From the NCBI GenBank assembly GCA_013400975.1, contig WBMZ01010826.1:62001-126000 (forward strand): a DNA stretch of 64,000 nt, read 5' to 3'. The translations under genes and the position numbers were made by a program. The notes beneath the pieces are model-generated. The model searched no databases. It was not told the DNA's origin and saw only the letters and a list, made by a program, of their open reading frames with translations. Positions 11,101-24,017 of this stretch are shown here, in pieces; position 1 is the first letter of the stretch, and each line of letters begins with the position of its first letter. Origin of the DNA: Atrichornis clamosus (taxonomy: Eukaryota > Chordata > Aves > Passeriformes > Menuridae).

Positions 11101-14100
11101 GTGAGTTGGTGGCAAAACCTCCTCAAAAGCACAGAATTCTTGTTCTCTGCCATGCTTTGGGCTGTAACTTGAAAACAGGATTTCACAATTGATATGGCAG
11201 ACTTTTCAGTCTATTTTATAAACTAGTGTTTAAAGCATGCCCCACCAATTCTGGTCTTAGAGTTGGCTGTTGAAACTATAATGTATTTTAACACAAAATT
11301 ATGCAGGCTAAAGTGAAATTCAGTATGGTAGTGGAGCAGATTCTTCTGTTTCATGTATATTTGAAAGCTGAGAAAGCTTCTGCTGAAGTCAGACAAGACT
11401 GGCTTGTCAAATTGTTCACGAACGAAAAGATTGCTCTTGGATGGAATTAATTTGCAGTATCTCATTTACTATCTTAGTTTTGTCATGAATTTCCCCTACT
11501 CGGCAGCCTGAAATGCCAAGTGAAAAAGTGTTTCGGTGGGAGATAATATAATATATTAAGAAAATGTTATTGATCACAGTATGCTTTTACTGGAAGATGA
11601 CTTTTTCTGACCGGAACACAAGGGACTTTGCCTTGTTATAGTAGGAAAATGTATTGTATTATGCAAACAGGATTATTGTTAAGGTCACAGCAACTTTGTT
11701 TTTACATTCCACTTCCTCTGGAAGCGAGCTTCTCCACAACTAACACTGTCAGCTGGGCTAGAGTGAGAAGAATTTCAGTTTTGAATTTTCAACCGAGAGA
11801 TTGCAGTGTTTTTGGTTTTTGAAGTAAGGAAATACTTCAAAAACAATGTGTTTTCCACATCACCAAAGGCCAGAAGTATAATTCAACAGAGATTGCTGTA
11901 AGCATTTTGTTATGGTGATGGACTGCTTTGTGGTGGTTCTTTTTCAGAATCAATTAAAGCAGATTTTCTCATCACGTGTGTGTTTTATACATATCTTACA
12001 GACAGAAGATGTTGCAGATTTAGTTTTAGACTGGCTTCCACACACAAGGGCTATGAGGCACTTAATTTTTCCATGTAATGTTGGAAGATTAGCTAGGTGG
12101 AATAGTCCACGTTGCTCATAGATATCTTATGTGGGTCTGTGGATATAATTACTCTGCAAAGCATGAAGGCATAAATTTGTGATGGGGTGCTCAGTACTGG
12201 TAACTTTAGAACAAGGACACTTTTAAACTTGTTTGATTTAAAGAGGGCTCCCAGTGCATAAACAGTAACTCAGAGCCATTAAAATCCTGCTTGCAGTGAG
12301 GTTGCTTTCTGCTGAAGGGCTCAAAATTTCCCCTCAAGGGTAAGCATGTCATTAAGATGATAATTCTTAAAGATATTTCGAGCTATTTCTAATGAAACTC
12401 ATCCAAAACACATTCTGCAAAACTTTACTCTTCACTAAATCTTACCTTTGTGTGATACAGGTTGTAGTAGTATGAGCCATGTTAATTTAGACTGGAAACA
12501 CAAACTCACTTGGAATAAATCAGTGAGGGTTGCACTGCAAATCCAAGAATATTATATTTTCTGTGTTAGTTTTCCTTTTGCCCTTCTCCACTTTCTACAT
12601 ATCCCTCCAGTGGTTTTCTCTGTTTTTGTTGCAATAAATCTCCACTTCAGTGAATTTGAAGACACAAACCTGACTACAGAAATTAATCTCTGGTACAGTA
12701 GTGGGTTACTAACCTGCTCAAGGTTTCCACATGGCAAAATGATTTCTTCACTTCAAGCAACCATTTCCTACACAGGCAAAGCACTGTTACTAAAATGGTT
12801 GTTATATCCTGAGATTTAATTGTATTTCTTTGCTGCTCTTTCTAATTCAGTTTGTACAATGAGAAGTTGTTGTAAATCAGAGGAACAGACCATAGCTGTG
12901 TGAAAGACCTATTTCCCTGGTTCCCTTTTGCAGACTCTTCTTCTCACATGTTGATAGCCATGTGCAGGAGGGAGACTACTTATGTTATTATAGCAAGCAG
13001 AATGGAAAGGCTTAGATTTTGGCTTTTAAAAGAGGAAAAAAACAAAAACACAAGTCCCTAGATTTTAATTTTACTCTTTTTAGCTGCTGGAGTTTGGTGT
13101 GGTTTATTTAGCACAAGAAACACGGCTTGAAGTGCAAGTGTAGTAAAGGTTAATTGTTAGACTTCTCACAAGAGTAAGTCCATTGTTTGTACTTAAGATG
13201 TTTAAAAGTACACAAAATACTCTCTATTTTCCTTCATGACTTAAAGAGAAGCAGAGTTACTACCATCACTTTGCTTCCCAGTCCCCACGGGACCTTGGTT
13301 TAAGGCAGCTTGGCTCGCAGGATCAGCTCAGCTTGTGTGGATGTCTGCCCTGTGGGACTTGTGCTCCTAAAGATGCTTTATGTTGCCACATGTTTTCCTG
13401 CTACTTGGCAGGAAAACGATGCTCAGCCTTTGTAATTCTCTTCGACTTCCCAAGATGTGCCAGAGCTCACCCTGCTCACAAAGCATCTCTTGTGCAGAGA
13501 TGAGTCTCCAAAACGCAGTGGCAGTTCGGGACGGCTGGTAATGTCTCCCCATCAGCTGTGTTCAGGAAGGATAGGTAGAGTTTCAACACGTGTTGTTTCG
13601 AAGCAACTCTACCAACACAGCTGTTCAGCATTTCTTCACAAGCTTTTGTGACTAGCTCTCCAGAATGCAGTTTAAAATACCATTAGAAGCAGCTACATCT
13701 GGCCAGCCCCTTGGATGAACTTAGGTATTAGTTTGATGTGCCTGAAAAGATGAATTATTTACACATAAATCCATTTAGTTTTCATGTTTCCTACCTTCAT
13801 GAACTGAAAGACAAGGGGACAGAGAGAGAAAAAAGAGAAACCCCATGGGAGAATAGTTTGTGCAGCTGAAATCATAGCTAAGTTGTTTCATTTGGGGTTT
13901 TTTATAATGGTTCATGGTGGGCACAGTAAACACTGGGAAAGTATCATACACTTTTACTGCATCTTGTGCTGAGTGTGCGAATTCAGTGGTAAGCAGAAAA
14001 GACAACAATCTATAAAATCCTTTTCTGTGTTTGTAGAAGTTTGATATAATGACATGAAAGATATCTCTTAATCTATGCATCTAATTGTAATGCAGTAAAG

Positions 14101-16203
14101 AGCAGCTTCTCTACTTACGAGTATGTGAGTGAAAACGTTTATGCTGAACATTTATGGGGACACAAAGAGGTGGTTCTTGAAGAGCAGAAAAGGCTTTCTA
14201 ATTTGTTTTTCCTGCTTACAGGAGTTTTTTTTTAAAAAAGCCTTTTGTACAGAAGAGAGAAATTGAAAGATGCACATAAATTGAAAGAGGTGGTGGGGTT
14301 GTAGTGGGAAGAACATGGACAGATTTGAATCTTCCCTTGCTCAGTCATAAGCCTGCTCGGAGCTGCTTCACATCCCCGTGAGAGGTGGCTCTATACAGCC
14401 TGAATTTGAATAATAGAGTTGCCATTAGCATCCAACGTAAAAAAGATGATTGGTTGTATGCTTGATTTACGGGAAGGCAGAAGTGGTGAAGTATACAGTA
14501 CACGAGGGGATATTTATGCCGCTAATGCTTAAAACACAGCTCAGTGTTCTGCACACTGTAGATGCTTCCAAATGGCAAAAACAAAGGTGTGAATAGCAGT
14601 AAATCCAGTTATTCTGATAGTTGAGTGGCCCCAGATCAGGATCAGGCTGTGCAGTCTCTTCAACATGCAGAGCAAGTCTGGTAAAGCCCCTGTTTAGTTA
14701 CTGCCTGTTACAGGATTATCAGCTTTGAATCAAAGAAAATAATTTCAAATATGTTAGGATTTAGGGTATATTGTTTCATCTTCATCAGTTTCTAATGCAA
14801 GAATTATTTTTTCCAATTTATGTGCAAATAGGCTTCCAAAATCTGTTGCTGTGAACTAAGATTTTGTCAGATTTTTTTTCCTTCATCAAATTACTCCTGT
14901 TCTGCTAATAACTGTCAAATTGCACCTCAACTCAGCATTTTCTTGATTTATCTTCCCTGCAGTAGCTAACAGTAGCTCTCTGAGGTGTATCACTTGGCTG
15001 CTGTGCAAACAGGCTGCTCTTTAGGTACTCAGCTGTGCATTTAGATCTTTTTGAAATGTTACAGCAATTATATTTGATTTTTAGAAGAAGAATCCTTTGT
15101 TGACTCAAACTGGATGAATTTTTCAAAATGTAGAGGGGTTTTTTTTCAGATGTTCATAAGCTGAGTGGACCTTTGGCATTCATCATTCTACAATGTCTAA
15201 AACAATACATTAACTCGATGTTTTTAGTCTGTTTTTTCCCAAAGAAAATACAAGTCAGATCTTTCTGCTAAACAATACATTCTGCTCCATTTGCACAAAT
15301 CCACCCCTTCCCATGCTTCTTCAGGAAAATACTTTACAGGAAGGAGGGAGGTCCTAGAGAGCCCCTGGTTTGGGGTTGGGTAGTAGCTCCTGGAGTGTAA
15401 AGATGTTAGTGAAGGTTACTTCTGGCTGCTTCCTTTCTAAAGGTGTTTCTAGTTAAAGAGCATTTGCTGAGCTTGGATTAATTTTGTGTGATACAGAAAA
15501 TTTACCTGTATTCCCTAAAATACCATTTCTAAACAATTTTCTGCATTTAAAGCAATTTATTTATTTCAACCCACTATTTGGGGAAAACAGCTACAGGAAA
15601 AAAAAACCCCACCTCATTATCAGCTAAGCCTCTCTACGCAAAGTGCATACTAGCCCTTCTCAACTCATGAAAGAACTTAACAATTTTATAGAAGTTGCTT
15701 GATATTAGGAAAATGTAGATGCACACCTGTCTTGTGTTGTGTAGCCTTGAACCAACAATATCGATATATCCAAATTATAGAAGCTTTGTCTAGTGTGAAT
15801 GAGATGCTACTTACGTTTTCTGGTAAAAGAAATCAACAACTATTAATTTGGCAGAATTATTTATTTCTTACTGATGATATTTTCACTGTATCTAATCAGA
15901 GCACTCATGAATAGAAATGAAACAATTTAAATAGAGGCAGTGTACATTGTATGATCTTGTTTTCTCAAACTGTTCCATAATGCAGTGAATAAATTTATCT
16001 GTTCTACTGAAAAGACTTCTGCAGAAATCATGCATAGTGCTTTCACCTCTATTATTTAATACGACTGTTTTATAACTCTTGGAAGGTGGTTATTTCTGCT
16101 ACTGCTACAGGCATCTGGAAAAAATGTTCAGTTTGGGGGAACAGTAGGCAAAAGCAGTCTTACAGAGTCTGAAAATCCAGGCAGATGCACCAGGAACACT
16201 TAC
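11101..16203. other. Unassigned noncoding sequence
   Basis: Repeat-poor, AT-rich DNA. A 123-codon frame at 12448-12819 and a 101-codon minus frame at 13775-14080 have no domain features. A possible but poorly supported MIR-like patch lies at about 14300-14385. A T-rich run occurs at 15136-15148. No CpG clustering is seen. Confidence 0.45.
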
Positions 16204-16294
16204 CTGAAAGTTGTGTAGAAAATGATGAAGTGGTCTTATTCCATACCACTCCCCAACCCCTGGAACAGCAAAGTCCAGCTTTACAGAAGGTAAA
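16204..16294 (-). other. Candidate minus-strand exon, 91 nt, unidentified
   Basis: On the minus strand a pyrimidine-rich acceptor (CCTCTCTTCACTCATTAG, read on that strand) precedes position 16294, and CAG at 16206-16204 is followed by the consensus donor GTAAGTGTT. The 127-codon minus frame at 16105-16488 runs through the whole segment, giving one base plus exactly 30 codons (phase 2 in, phase 0 out). The encoded segment begins LPSVKLDFAVPG and ends LHHFLHNFQ. I recognise no family. Splice-site quality is better than usual for a chance pair, but the frame also continues on both sides. Confidence 0.2.
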
Positions 16295-17246
16295 CTAATG
16301 AGTGAAGAGAGGCTGGTCTGAATCAGCATCTGAGTTCCTTGGAGGCTCAGGAGGAAATGCATCTGTGCAGAGCCAATGCTCGTGAAGTGTCCTGGTAGCA
16401 CTTGAATTGTGCTCCGAATCATTGGATTAATTTGGGACTCTGTGGGGGAGAGACAAGTTTTGGGTGGCCTCATCCAAAAGGTAACCATCTTTTGTCTGTC
16501 TATCAGGCATGTGGGGAAGCTGGTGGGCTTTTCAGAAGTCTGCGTTCTCCCCGAGATGTTGTGCTGTGGACTGTGCAGTTTGGGGTGGTGGTGCCTGAGG
16601 GAACTAGCACTGAACTTTGCAGCTGATGCTGATGGAGAACACTCTGTCGTAAGGGAACCTGACTATAATGCGCTGGTCTGCACTGGTTAATTGCTTCTTG
16701 AGTAAAATTCTTCATCCAAAATTCAAATTTGGTTTTTAAAATACAGTGTTTATTTTGAGATCTTTGCAAGCTAGTTTTTTTTCTTTTTTCTTTATTTTCC
16801 CCCTGGGAAGTTTTCTTTTGCACACTCCAGATTATTTTATATGGAGAACTTCGCTTATCCTTGATAAGTTAGAGCATAAAGAGATCATAGAGGTGAACCT
16901 AAACCAGCTGGAAACAAACTAATTCTTATTCCTCCTACTGGAAGGATGCAGATATAAGATACCATCATTGTTTCTGTTACAGTGCTGTTAAAAGTTGCGA
17001 CTCCACTGTGTTCAGACAGATTTTTGGTAAGCAAAATGTCCTAACCTAAACAGGTTTTAGATTGCCATAGTTCATTCATAGGTGCCAGAATACAAATACG
17101 TACTTTTCCTCACCAAAGCTGCCCTAGGACCGTTCAGTGTAAGCCATGGCATACATTTCGCTTTTTCACACTTTTTAACCCTCCTGTTGTGGACAGTGCC
17201 GGTGAAACTGACTGCTGGTTATGATCTAACCTTATTTTTCTTTTCC

Positions 17247-17268
17247 TTTTTTTTTTTTTTTTTTTTTT
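17247..17268. repeat. (T)22 homopolymer
   Basis: An uninterrupted run of 22 T ending just before CACTTCAG. It may be a polypyrimidine tract, or the polyA tail of a very old minus-strand retrocopy; no body of such a copy is recognisable. Confidence 0.95.
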
Positions 17269-18308
17269 CACTTCAGGAATTTTAATCCCAAAATGAATTC
17301 CAGCACTTACATGCTTTTAAAACCTTACTGGCAACCATCACCTCTTAATCTTTTTACATTTCTTGTGATTAGCAGTGCTTTCTAATCCTAACACCAGACC
17401 CAACAGTTAACTGCACTACTTGTTTTACAGCTAAATCTAATCCTTGTGGCAGTCTGAGGCCAGCATTATATTTATCACTCCGAAATTACTAACTGTAAGA
17501 TGTTGTGGCAGTTCTTCAGTTGGTTTTTCTTGGGTTTTTTTTTTTACTTTCTTGTTTCTTGTCATGGATTGATAAATACAGCGATTAGTGTCTTTCCAGA
17601 AAAAGATGAAAATAGGTGCTTTTCCCCCCTCAGTCTTTATGTTCTTTTCTTCCTCTCCTGGTCCTGCAGAAGCGATTTGCTTTCTACCTGAGTTTATGAT
17701 TAGTAGTGAGATGTGTAGGTGGAATGTGTTTTAGTGGCTTTTTCCCCCTCTTCCTTTCCCTGCCCCCGCACCTATTAATATATCTGTTAGTAAGCTAATG
17801 CTATTAGGTTATGCAGACTGCTCAGTGTGCACGGAAAGCTAAGACAGCCATCAAATCCTCACACTGCCCCGAAACATCTCTGCCTTCTGCCAAAGGCTCT
17901 GTGTGTGTCTGTCCATGAGGCAGCATCAGATTTTATATCCAGTCACTTTGCAAAGAAAGGGCAAAGAAATTGCTGTTGTAGATTTACTGGTGTGAGGGTT
18001 TTTTTTCTTTTCCCCACCTGGAAAGTTGTGTGGGTGTTTACAGTCTCTACAGGAACTGCTCTGAATTTGCATTAGGAAAGGGGGAAGGGAACACTAGAAA
18101 ACTGAAATCTTCTCTTTGTTGCTGTTTGATTTTGATTTTTTATTCTTACCCAAGGGAGGGGCCAGAGAGGTTTAGCCAGGAGCACATAACCCCCAAATGA
18201 CCCTATTTACTTAAATCCTCTAAGGTGGATGAAAAGAATGGCAAAGAGAAGCTGCAGAATAAAAAATAGCATTTTTCCATAATCACAGTAGGTAATAGGT
18301 AATGACAT

Positions 18309-18323
18309 CTGCTGCTGCTGCTG
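18309..18323. repeat. (CTG)5 triplet repeat
   Basis: Five CTG units. Too short to be considered unstable. Confidence 0.85.
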
Positions 18324-19017
18324 GGTTCTTCCATGGTTTTTCTTAGCTGTGATTTTATTTCTCCAACCAAAGAAAATTTGAGCTTTATTTGTTACTGGCA
18401 GCACTGAGAAAGCATTTCGGATTTTAAAGCAAGGCAGGAAGTTTTTATGTATGTGTGTATATAAACATGTCTATTTGTGTTTGTGTATTTAAAGAGCCAT
18501 GGTCCTTGCTCTGTGAAGATCTCATGTCTGCAGTTCCTGGTGTCTGAAAGCTCATCTGTATTCTCTGCCAATGGATTAATAAAAGGTGGTACTTCTCTCC
18601 CTGTCCTTTGCCTTGTTTATATCCTTACACCGTGTCATCTCTGGCAAAAAGTGCTACTTTTTTATTTAAAGCAGAAACAAAAATGCAAAGCAATATACTT
18701 CAGTTCAAAACCATCAAAATGTGACTGTGTCATTGCCCTTTTCACCTTATTAAATGTATAGTTACTTAAACCACTTTAATCCATTGCTAGCAAGATTGTC
18801 TGGCTGTTGGAAGAGGATACAGGGCTTTCATCTCTGCTCAGACAAAGCTGCTCCACATCTCTGCTCAGGGGAGAGCGAGTCGATGCCTGCACATCTGGAA
18901 TGTCTTCTTTTAATGCTGAACAGCCAGGAAATGCAGGGAGCTGCATCATCCCTATGCACACGTGTGCCTGTGCAACTGCTGTCCCTGCTCTGGCTGTTTC
19001 CTGAAGAGAAGTTCTGT

Positions 19018-19158
19018 CAGCCTCATCCCTGGAAGTGTTCAAAGCCAGGCTGGATGGGGCCAGCAACCTGGTCTAGTGGACTGTGTCCCCCTGGGAGAGG
19101 GGTTGGAACTAGGTGATCTTTAAGGTCCCTTCCAGCCCAAACCATTCTGTGATGCTAT
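19018..19158 (+). mobile_element. CR1 LINE 3' end, plus strand
   Basis: From 'cagcctcatccctggaagtg' onward the sequence follows the CR1 3' UTR ('aaagccaggctggatgggg', 'aacctggtctagtggac', 'ggttggaactaggtgatc') and ends with the conserved block ccttccagcccaaaccattctgtgat. The terminal short repeat is reduced to one diverged unit. It is a short, 5' truncated copy in plus orientation and is fairly well preserved. Confidence 0.93.
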
Positions 19159-21714
19159 TTCTGGTTTCCCAAGGTTGTTCTGGAGCTCTTCATGCCTCTT
19201 CTAACAGTTCCCTCTCTACTTTCTCTGTTATTCTTTTTCCCCAGGTGCTAGAGTTCAGTCAAGGTCCCTGTTGAGTTTGTTAAAGCTTGCAAAATATTTT
19301 AGCTGTGATTAATTGTCTTGACTTTCCAAAGGGAGAAGTGCTTGTAAAATAGAATGAAATCAGGCTGCCACCCTTTTAAATTATTTCTCTGCTTCACACC
19401 TTTGAGTTCCTTCTCCCAGATAACTTTAAAATTTTGCGAGGTGGGGCAAAAAACATATAAAGTGTAGAAGTCAAAATTAGGCATTGTAGTCAAATGCTCT
19501 GGGAGGGGGGAAGCTGGGACACCGGCTGGGCTTTCCCTGGCAGCCTGGCAGGAGACACTGATCCCTGCTGCTCTTCTGAGCTGCAAATACTCATGGCTGT
19601 GGAAGGAGTGGATGAAGTGAGAGCCAATCTGGGAGTTGGCAATATTTCTATGGGGTCTAAAGTTACAAGTGCAAGTGCAGGGCTCTTGGTGCAGCAAGGA
19701 GAGGTTGAAGGGGGAGCCCTCAATGTTAGGGTCCTAATGCCTTTACTGCCATCTTCAGTGGGAAGGTGGTTTAATGAGGATCTGGTGTGAGTTAGGAAAC
19801 TATGACGATTAAAAATTGGGGTGAACAATACAAGAGAAATGTAGGATAAATAAACAACATAGGAAAAAATAAGTTGATACCCTGCATAAAACATGAAGTG
19901 AGGGGTGATGTTTTCAGACTTGCTGTAGTGTTGCTGATGACCACAGAGACTTTTGAGCTTGAGTGCTGCTGTGGTTTTACTCTGTTTACCTCCTTTTATC
20001 ATTTCCTAAAGAGAGAGGTTTCCTGAGCCCTACCTTTGTGTAACTCTTCACTCTCCAGTCAGTGCTTCTGTTTCCTGCACAGCATCATACCTACATACAA
20101 AAATCACTCTAGATAAAAGGGAAAGCATATTTTATCAGGCAATTCTCTATTTTAGCAAAGGTAGAATATCTGTTCCTTTCAAGCCTTCTTACTGAAAGCC
20201 ATGCCGAGTTGATTTATGTAAGAAGTTGGATCTTCCAGCATCTCTTTTTTTTTTTAATTCAGTTTTGAGCTCCAACTACAGAACATACGTAGTGGGAAGC
20301 AGGCAATCCCATTACCCTGCTCCTCCTTCACTATATCTGGTGAAAACCTTTTTTTCCGGTAGGTATTGTAAAAATCAATATTCCAGTTGCTGGGAAGGAA
20401 GGAGCACTGTGCAGGTTGATACCGAGGGATCTGCAGTCTGTTAGGTGTGAGATTGCTTTCTCCTTGCAGTGGTTACAATATTGGTCTTGCTGCTTACACA
20501 TTTCAGGTTTATATACATAAGACAGATGCTTTTATATTTTATGATAAGTTTCAAAGGAGCAGAATGGATCAAGGCTGCTCTCATGAATAGTAAATGTTCC
20601 GTCCCATAAAAATTGCTTGTATACCAGAAAGTGTCAGTCCTAATGCCTTACATGGAGTTTCATTCATTCTTTTACCTCTGTAACTAATTTCTTCAGTAGT
20701 TTTTGAGGCTTGAAAACTGATAACCTTCAGGCTACTCTACCTTAGAAACCTCTCTACCTCAGAATAGCATAAGCAATGACCAGGGAAGCTGAAAGTGAAG
20801 AAGGTAGTGATTAAAAACCTAATACAAATGTGTGGAAAGTGGGAAGAATCTTGAGTTCAGAAGACGCTGAGATTCAAGAATAAGAAATTTTAACACTCAT
20901 AGGGCCCTGACTTCCAGCAGGGCAGCAATAATGACAGGCAGAGCAATACTTATCTGAAAAAATCTCTTTCCCTACCAATCCCCCTCGTTGATGCCAGCTC
21001 AGGTGTTGGGCTGCAGGGCTGAGGGGGCTCTGGGTGGAAGGGTGAATCGATATGCAAAGCATGTGTTTAACTGCTTGAAACCCAGGGACGCGCTGTACCT
21101 GACCACAGCCTATTTCAAGGTCTGTCAGCTTTGAGGAGTCAGCGAGCTGGCAGTGTCTCTTTCTGAACATGCCCATGAAAATAATTGTGAATGATTAATT
21201 TTAATTACTGCTGGCTGAGGGCAGGTCCTTGGCTGTGTGGATGGGTTTTATTACTCTGTGTCAAAGAATTGTCTGAGCTGAGAAACTCTCAAACTCCTTG
21301 CTGCATGAAAGGTGTGTTGGGGAAGGGGTGTGTCTGCAGGAGGCTCTCTTCCCATCACTCAAAAACACTTAGTGGTGGTGTAGCAGCTACAGCCTCAGCC
21401 TCTGGGGTGTGTGTGTTGAAGAAAGCACTTGAAACTGGGAGTGGAGAATGGCTGGAGGTGAAGAGGACCGGTGGCTACTCCTGTTGCTTTACAGGCTCTC
21501 TTCTAGTCTGGAGATGAGCAGAGAGGATGACTACACCAATCTGAAATGTCTGTATTTCTATTACAGCTTTAAAACTGCATTCCTTTTGCCTCATTGTGCA
21601 GTGGTATTTTAGGCTTTTTCAGTGTTTAGGGTAGTTGTCCTCCAAAACAATCACATTGCAGTTGCTCAGTGCACCTCCTGTAAAATCTAATCTGAGGACA
21701 GTGGGCTCTTTTCT

Positions 21715-21875
21715 CTGTTTCAGAGATGGAACTGAGACAAAGAGTGATCAGCTGCTGCTTTACTGAGATCTCTGGCTACCAAGTTTCTCATCACTTGTAT
21801 ACTATCCCAAAAGTGGAGAAGGAATAGGTTTGAACCTCCTCTCACTCTAGTAGCTAGGTTCCTAGTCACTGAAAC
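21715..21875 (-). repeat. MIR-like SINE remnant, minus strand
   Basis: 'agagatggaactgagacaaagagtg' resembles the reverse complement of the MIR 3' region ('gatggggaaactgaggcacagag'), and the downstream 'ggtttgaacctcctctcactct' and 'aggttcctagtcactgaaac' resemble the reverse complement of its 5' part. It is old and interrupted. Confidence 0.45.
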
Positions 21876-23880
21876 ATCTTTTCACTCAGGCATTCAACCA
21901 AAGTGTCTTTATTCTGGTTTAGGAAGGTTTATTTATTTATAAGGTTGGAGTATTCATTTAGATGCCAAAGGGCACGTCTATTAAGTGAGCTGCAGGCCTC
22001 AAACTCTGAAATCTACAGCTGAAATCATGTGCTGGGCTTTACTCCTAGCTTTCCCACGAGCTTGCTTTTTTGACCTTGATCAAATAAATTTTTTTTACGT
22101 TTTTGCCTTTCTTTTAAAAAACACATCTTTTGGGCAGAGGCTGAATTTGTTTGCTTATTCCTTTTCTTTTTATATTCTTGTACAGCATTAACAGGAAAAA
22201 CTTTCAGTCAGGAGTGTGTAGATGAGAATTGAAATGGCATGCAAAAATATCTTCCAGTCATTAAAATAAACCCAAAGCATCCCTAATTTAGAAATGTCTG
22301 CTCATGGAAATAGTTATTCTCAGCCAGTGAAATTCAGTTTGGTGTACTAGACTTTGAACTATGAGAGTGTGCACATCAGCAGCACTGATTTATGTCCCTA
22401 CTGAGTTTTAAGAAATAGTCCTAATCCAAAAATGGTTTTCAGAAAGGTTTCCATAGAAGACTTGCTGCTCCTGATTTGAGTAGAGCTCTGTAGACAGCTG
22501 AACTTCAAGCCCTGAGCTGTTTATATATTCCTTAAAATTTTATCATTTTATTATGTTTAAATATTTATACAGACCTTACAAACTTCATATGACCTTGCTC
22601 TTGTAGATGGAGGCGAGCACTACATTTCCCTAGGAAATGGTACAATGGTGTTGGGGGTGGAGCCCAGACCACCTGAGCCTCACACCAATGTTGGGACCAT
22701 AAATAATGGCACCTTCATTGCCTGGGGTGGAGGGTGTGTGTAACTAAGCTGCCATTGCAGCGTGGTGTGATGGTAGATTTTCCTGCTTAAACCGATTATG
22801 GTGACGTTCACAGCCCCTGATAGAGTGCCCAAAATCAGCAGACTGGATGACACCTGAGTCTCATTCCAGCCTGTGGAAATGGCTGGAAGATACTAGCTTT
22901 TTGACGGTTAGCAAGGTGGGCTTGTTCTACCCTCTTCCCATAGTTCTGTTTTCTGTTCAGAGCTAAGATGCAATGATCGTGGCAGTCTGCCATTGTATTG
23001 TCTGTACAGTTTCCTTTTGCCAGGATAATCATCATCTGGACCCTCTTTTAATTAAATTAGCTCAAACAATGAACCGTATGGAAACTGCATTGGGACTTCA
23101 GTGCAACTGCTGCATTCTTTTGGGCAGACTTGTACAGTATTGTTTGGTTTGGAGACTGATGGTGAGGGGACTTGCTGGGCTTACAGGGTGGGGGAGGCAT
23201 TTCTTCATACTTGAATGTTCTTGGGCTCAAGTCTTTGAATTTGAACAGGAGTTGGCTTTTTAATAGGCTATCTCTGTTTTTACTGTTTATCAGAGGAAAG
23301 AGAACTTGTAAGAAAAGTGCTTCCATTTTAAGATTTTTTGTGTATTTCTGGTTAAATGAATAAATGAAGTTGGTTGTTACTACCATAATTGCTCAGATCA
23401 TCACTGGTCAGTGGGAAATCTGTTAATTACTGACTTCTTTTTGGTAATTTTTAATTTTTCTTAGCTCATGTATCTTTTTGGTGCTTTTTTTTCATAGATC
23501 AGGACACAATTTTTTCCTTTTTCCTCCACCACTGACTAGTCTCCTCACACTTCATATAGCACCCTTTACTTATTTCATGTATTTTTGTCCTGCCTTTGTT
23601 TTTCCTTTTTGTACAGTTAAAACAGAGATCGTCATATATGTTTACAGAATTTACAGTAAAATAGGGAACAAATGGCAGAAGAGGGAAAAGTCATGCATAC
23701 TGTCAAAGCATACAATTCCTTTTTGCCTTTCTTCAGGCTTTCCTTGTGTAACGTGACTTGATGAATGACCTGTAATTACACAAACATCTTTATTTTTTCT
23801 AGTCTTTTCTGTGGACTAAAAGTTAAGTAAATGGTTTTTTCTATTCCAACATACATGGAAAAGGTGTGTTGAGATCTTAG

Positions 23881-24017
23881 CAGCCGCTGTTCCTGCACGG
23901 CCTAAGCAGTGTTGAAGGTATCAGGAACCTGTGCCAAGTCATGAAGAAATTTTCAGACAAATTTTCCAGTTATCTGCCTGCCTGTTCGTCAGGAAATGAT
24001 GGAGAAGATGTGGAAGG
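23881..24017 (+). other. Candidate exon ending at a good donor, 137 nt
   Basis: One plus frame is open from just after the TAG at 23878-23880 to a donor beginning at 24018 (GAAGG then GTGAGTGC). Its last 26 codons start at an ATG at 23941 and include MKKFSDKFSSYLPACSSG then NDGEDVEG, a composition that looks protein-like. The acceptor side is poor: a short pyrimidine content before 'gatcttag'. It could be a first coding exon whose start is the ATG at 23941. I do not recognise the protein, and a 26-codon match to intuition is weak support. Confidence 0.18.

Larger units (their letters stand above)
16295..19017. other. Unassigned noncoding sequence
   Basis: AT-rich sequence with the T22 tract at 17247-17268 and short CTG repeats at 18309-18323. 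The frames seen are short and lack domains. The T22 tract plus 'cacttcag' at 17276 makes an excellent acceptor, but a stop codon follows almost at once in one frame and no donor pairs with it. Confidence 0.5.

Noticed and set aside
14290..14400. Further MIR-like SINE
   Set aside because: Only loose similarity ('gtagtgggaagaacatgg', 'gaatcttcccttgctcagtc'); block order and the core are not convincing.
17247..17276. T22 plus CACTTCAG as the acceptor of an exon
   Set aside because: The following sequence meets a stop at once in one frame and has no paired donor within a reasonable distance.
19299..20002. 170- and 132-codon minus frames as coding sequence
   Set aside because: The two overlap in different frames over the same S/T/P-rich composition, with no recognisable domain or splice structure.
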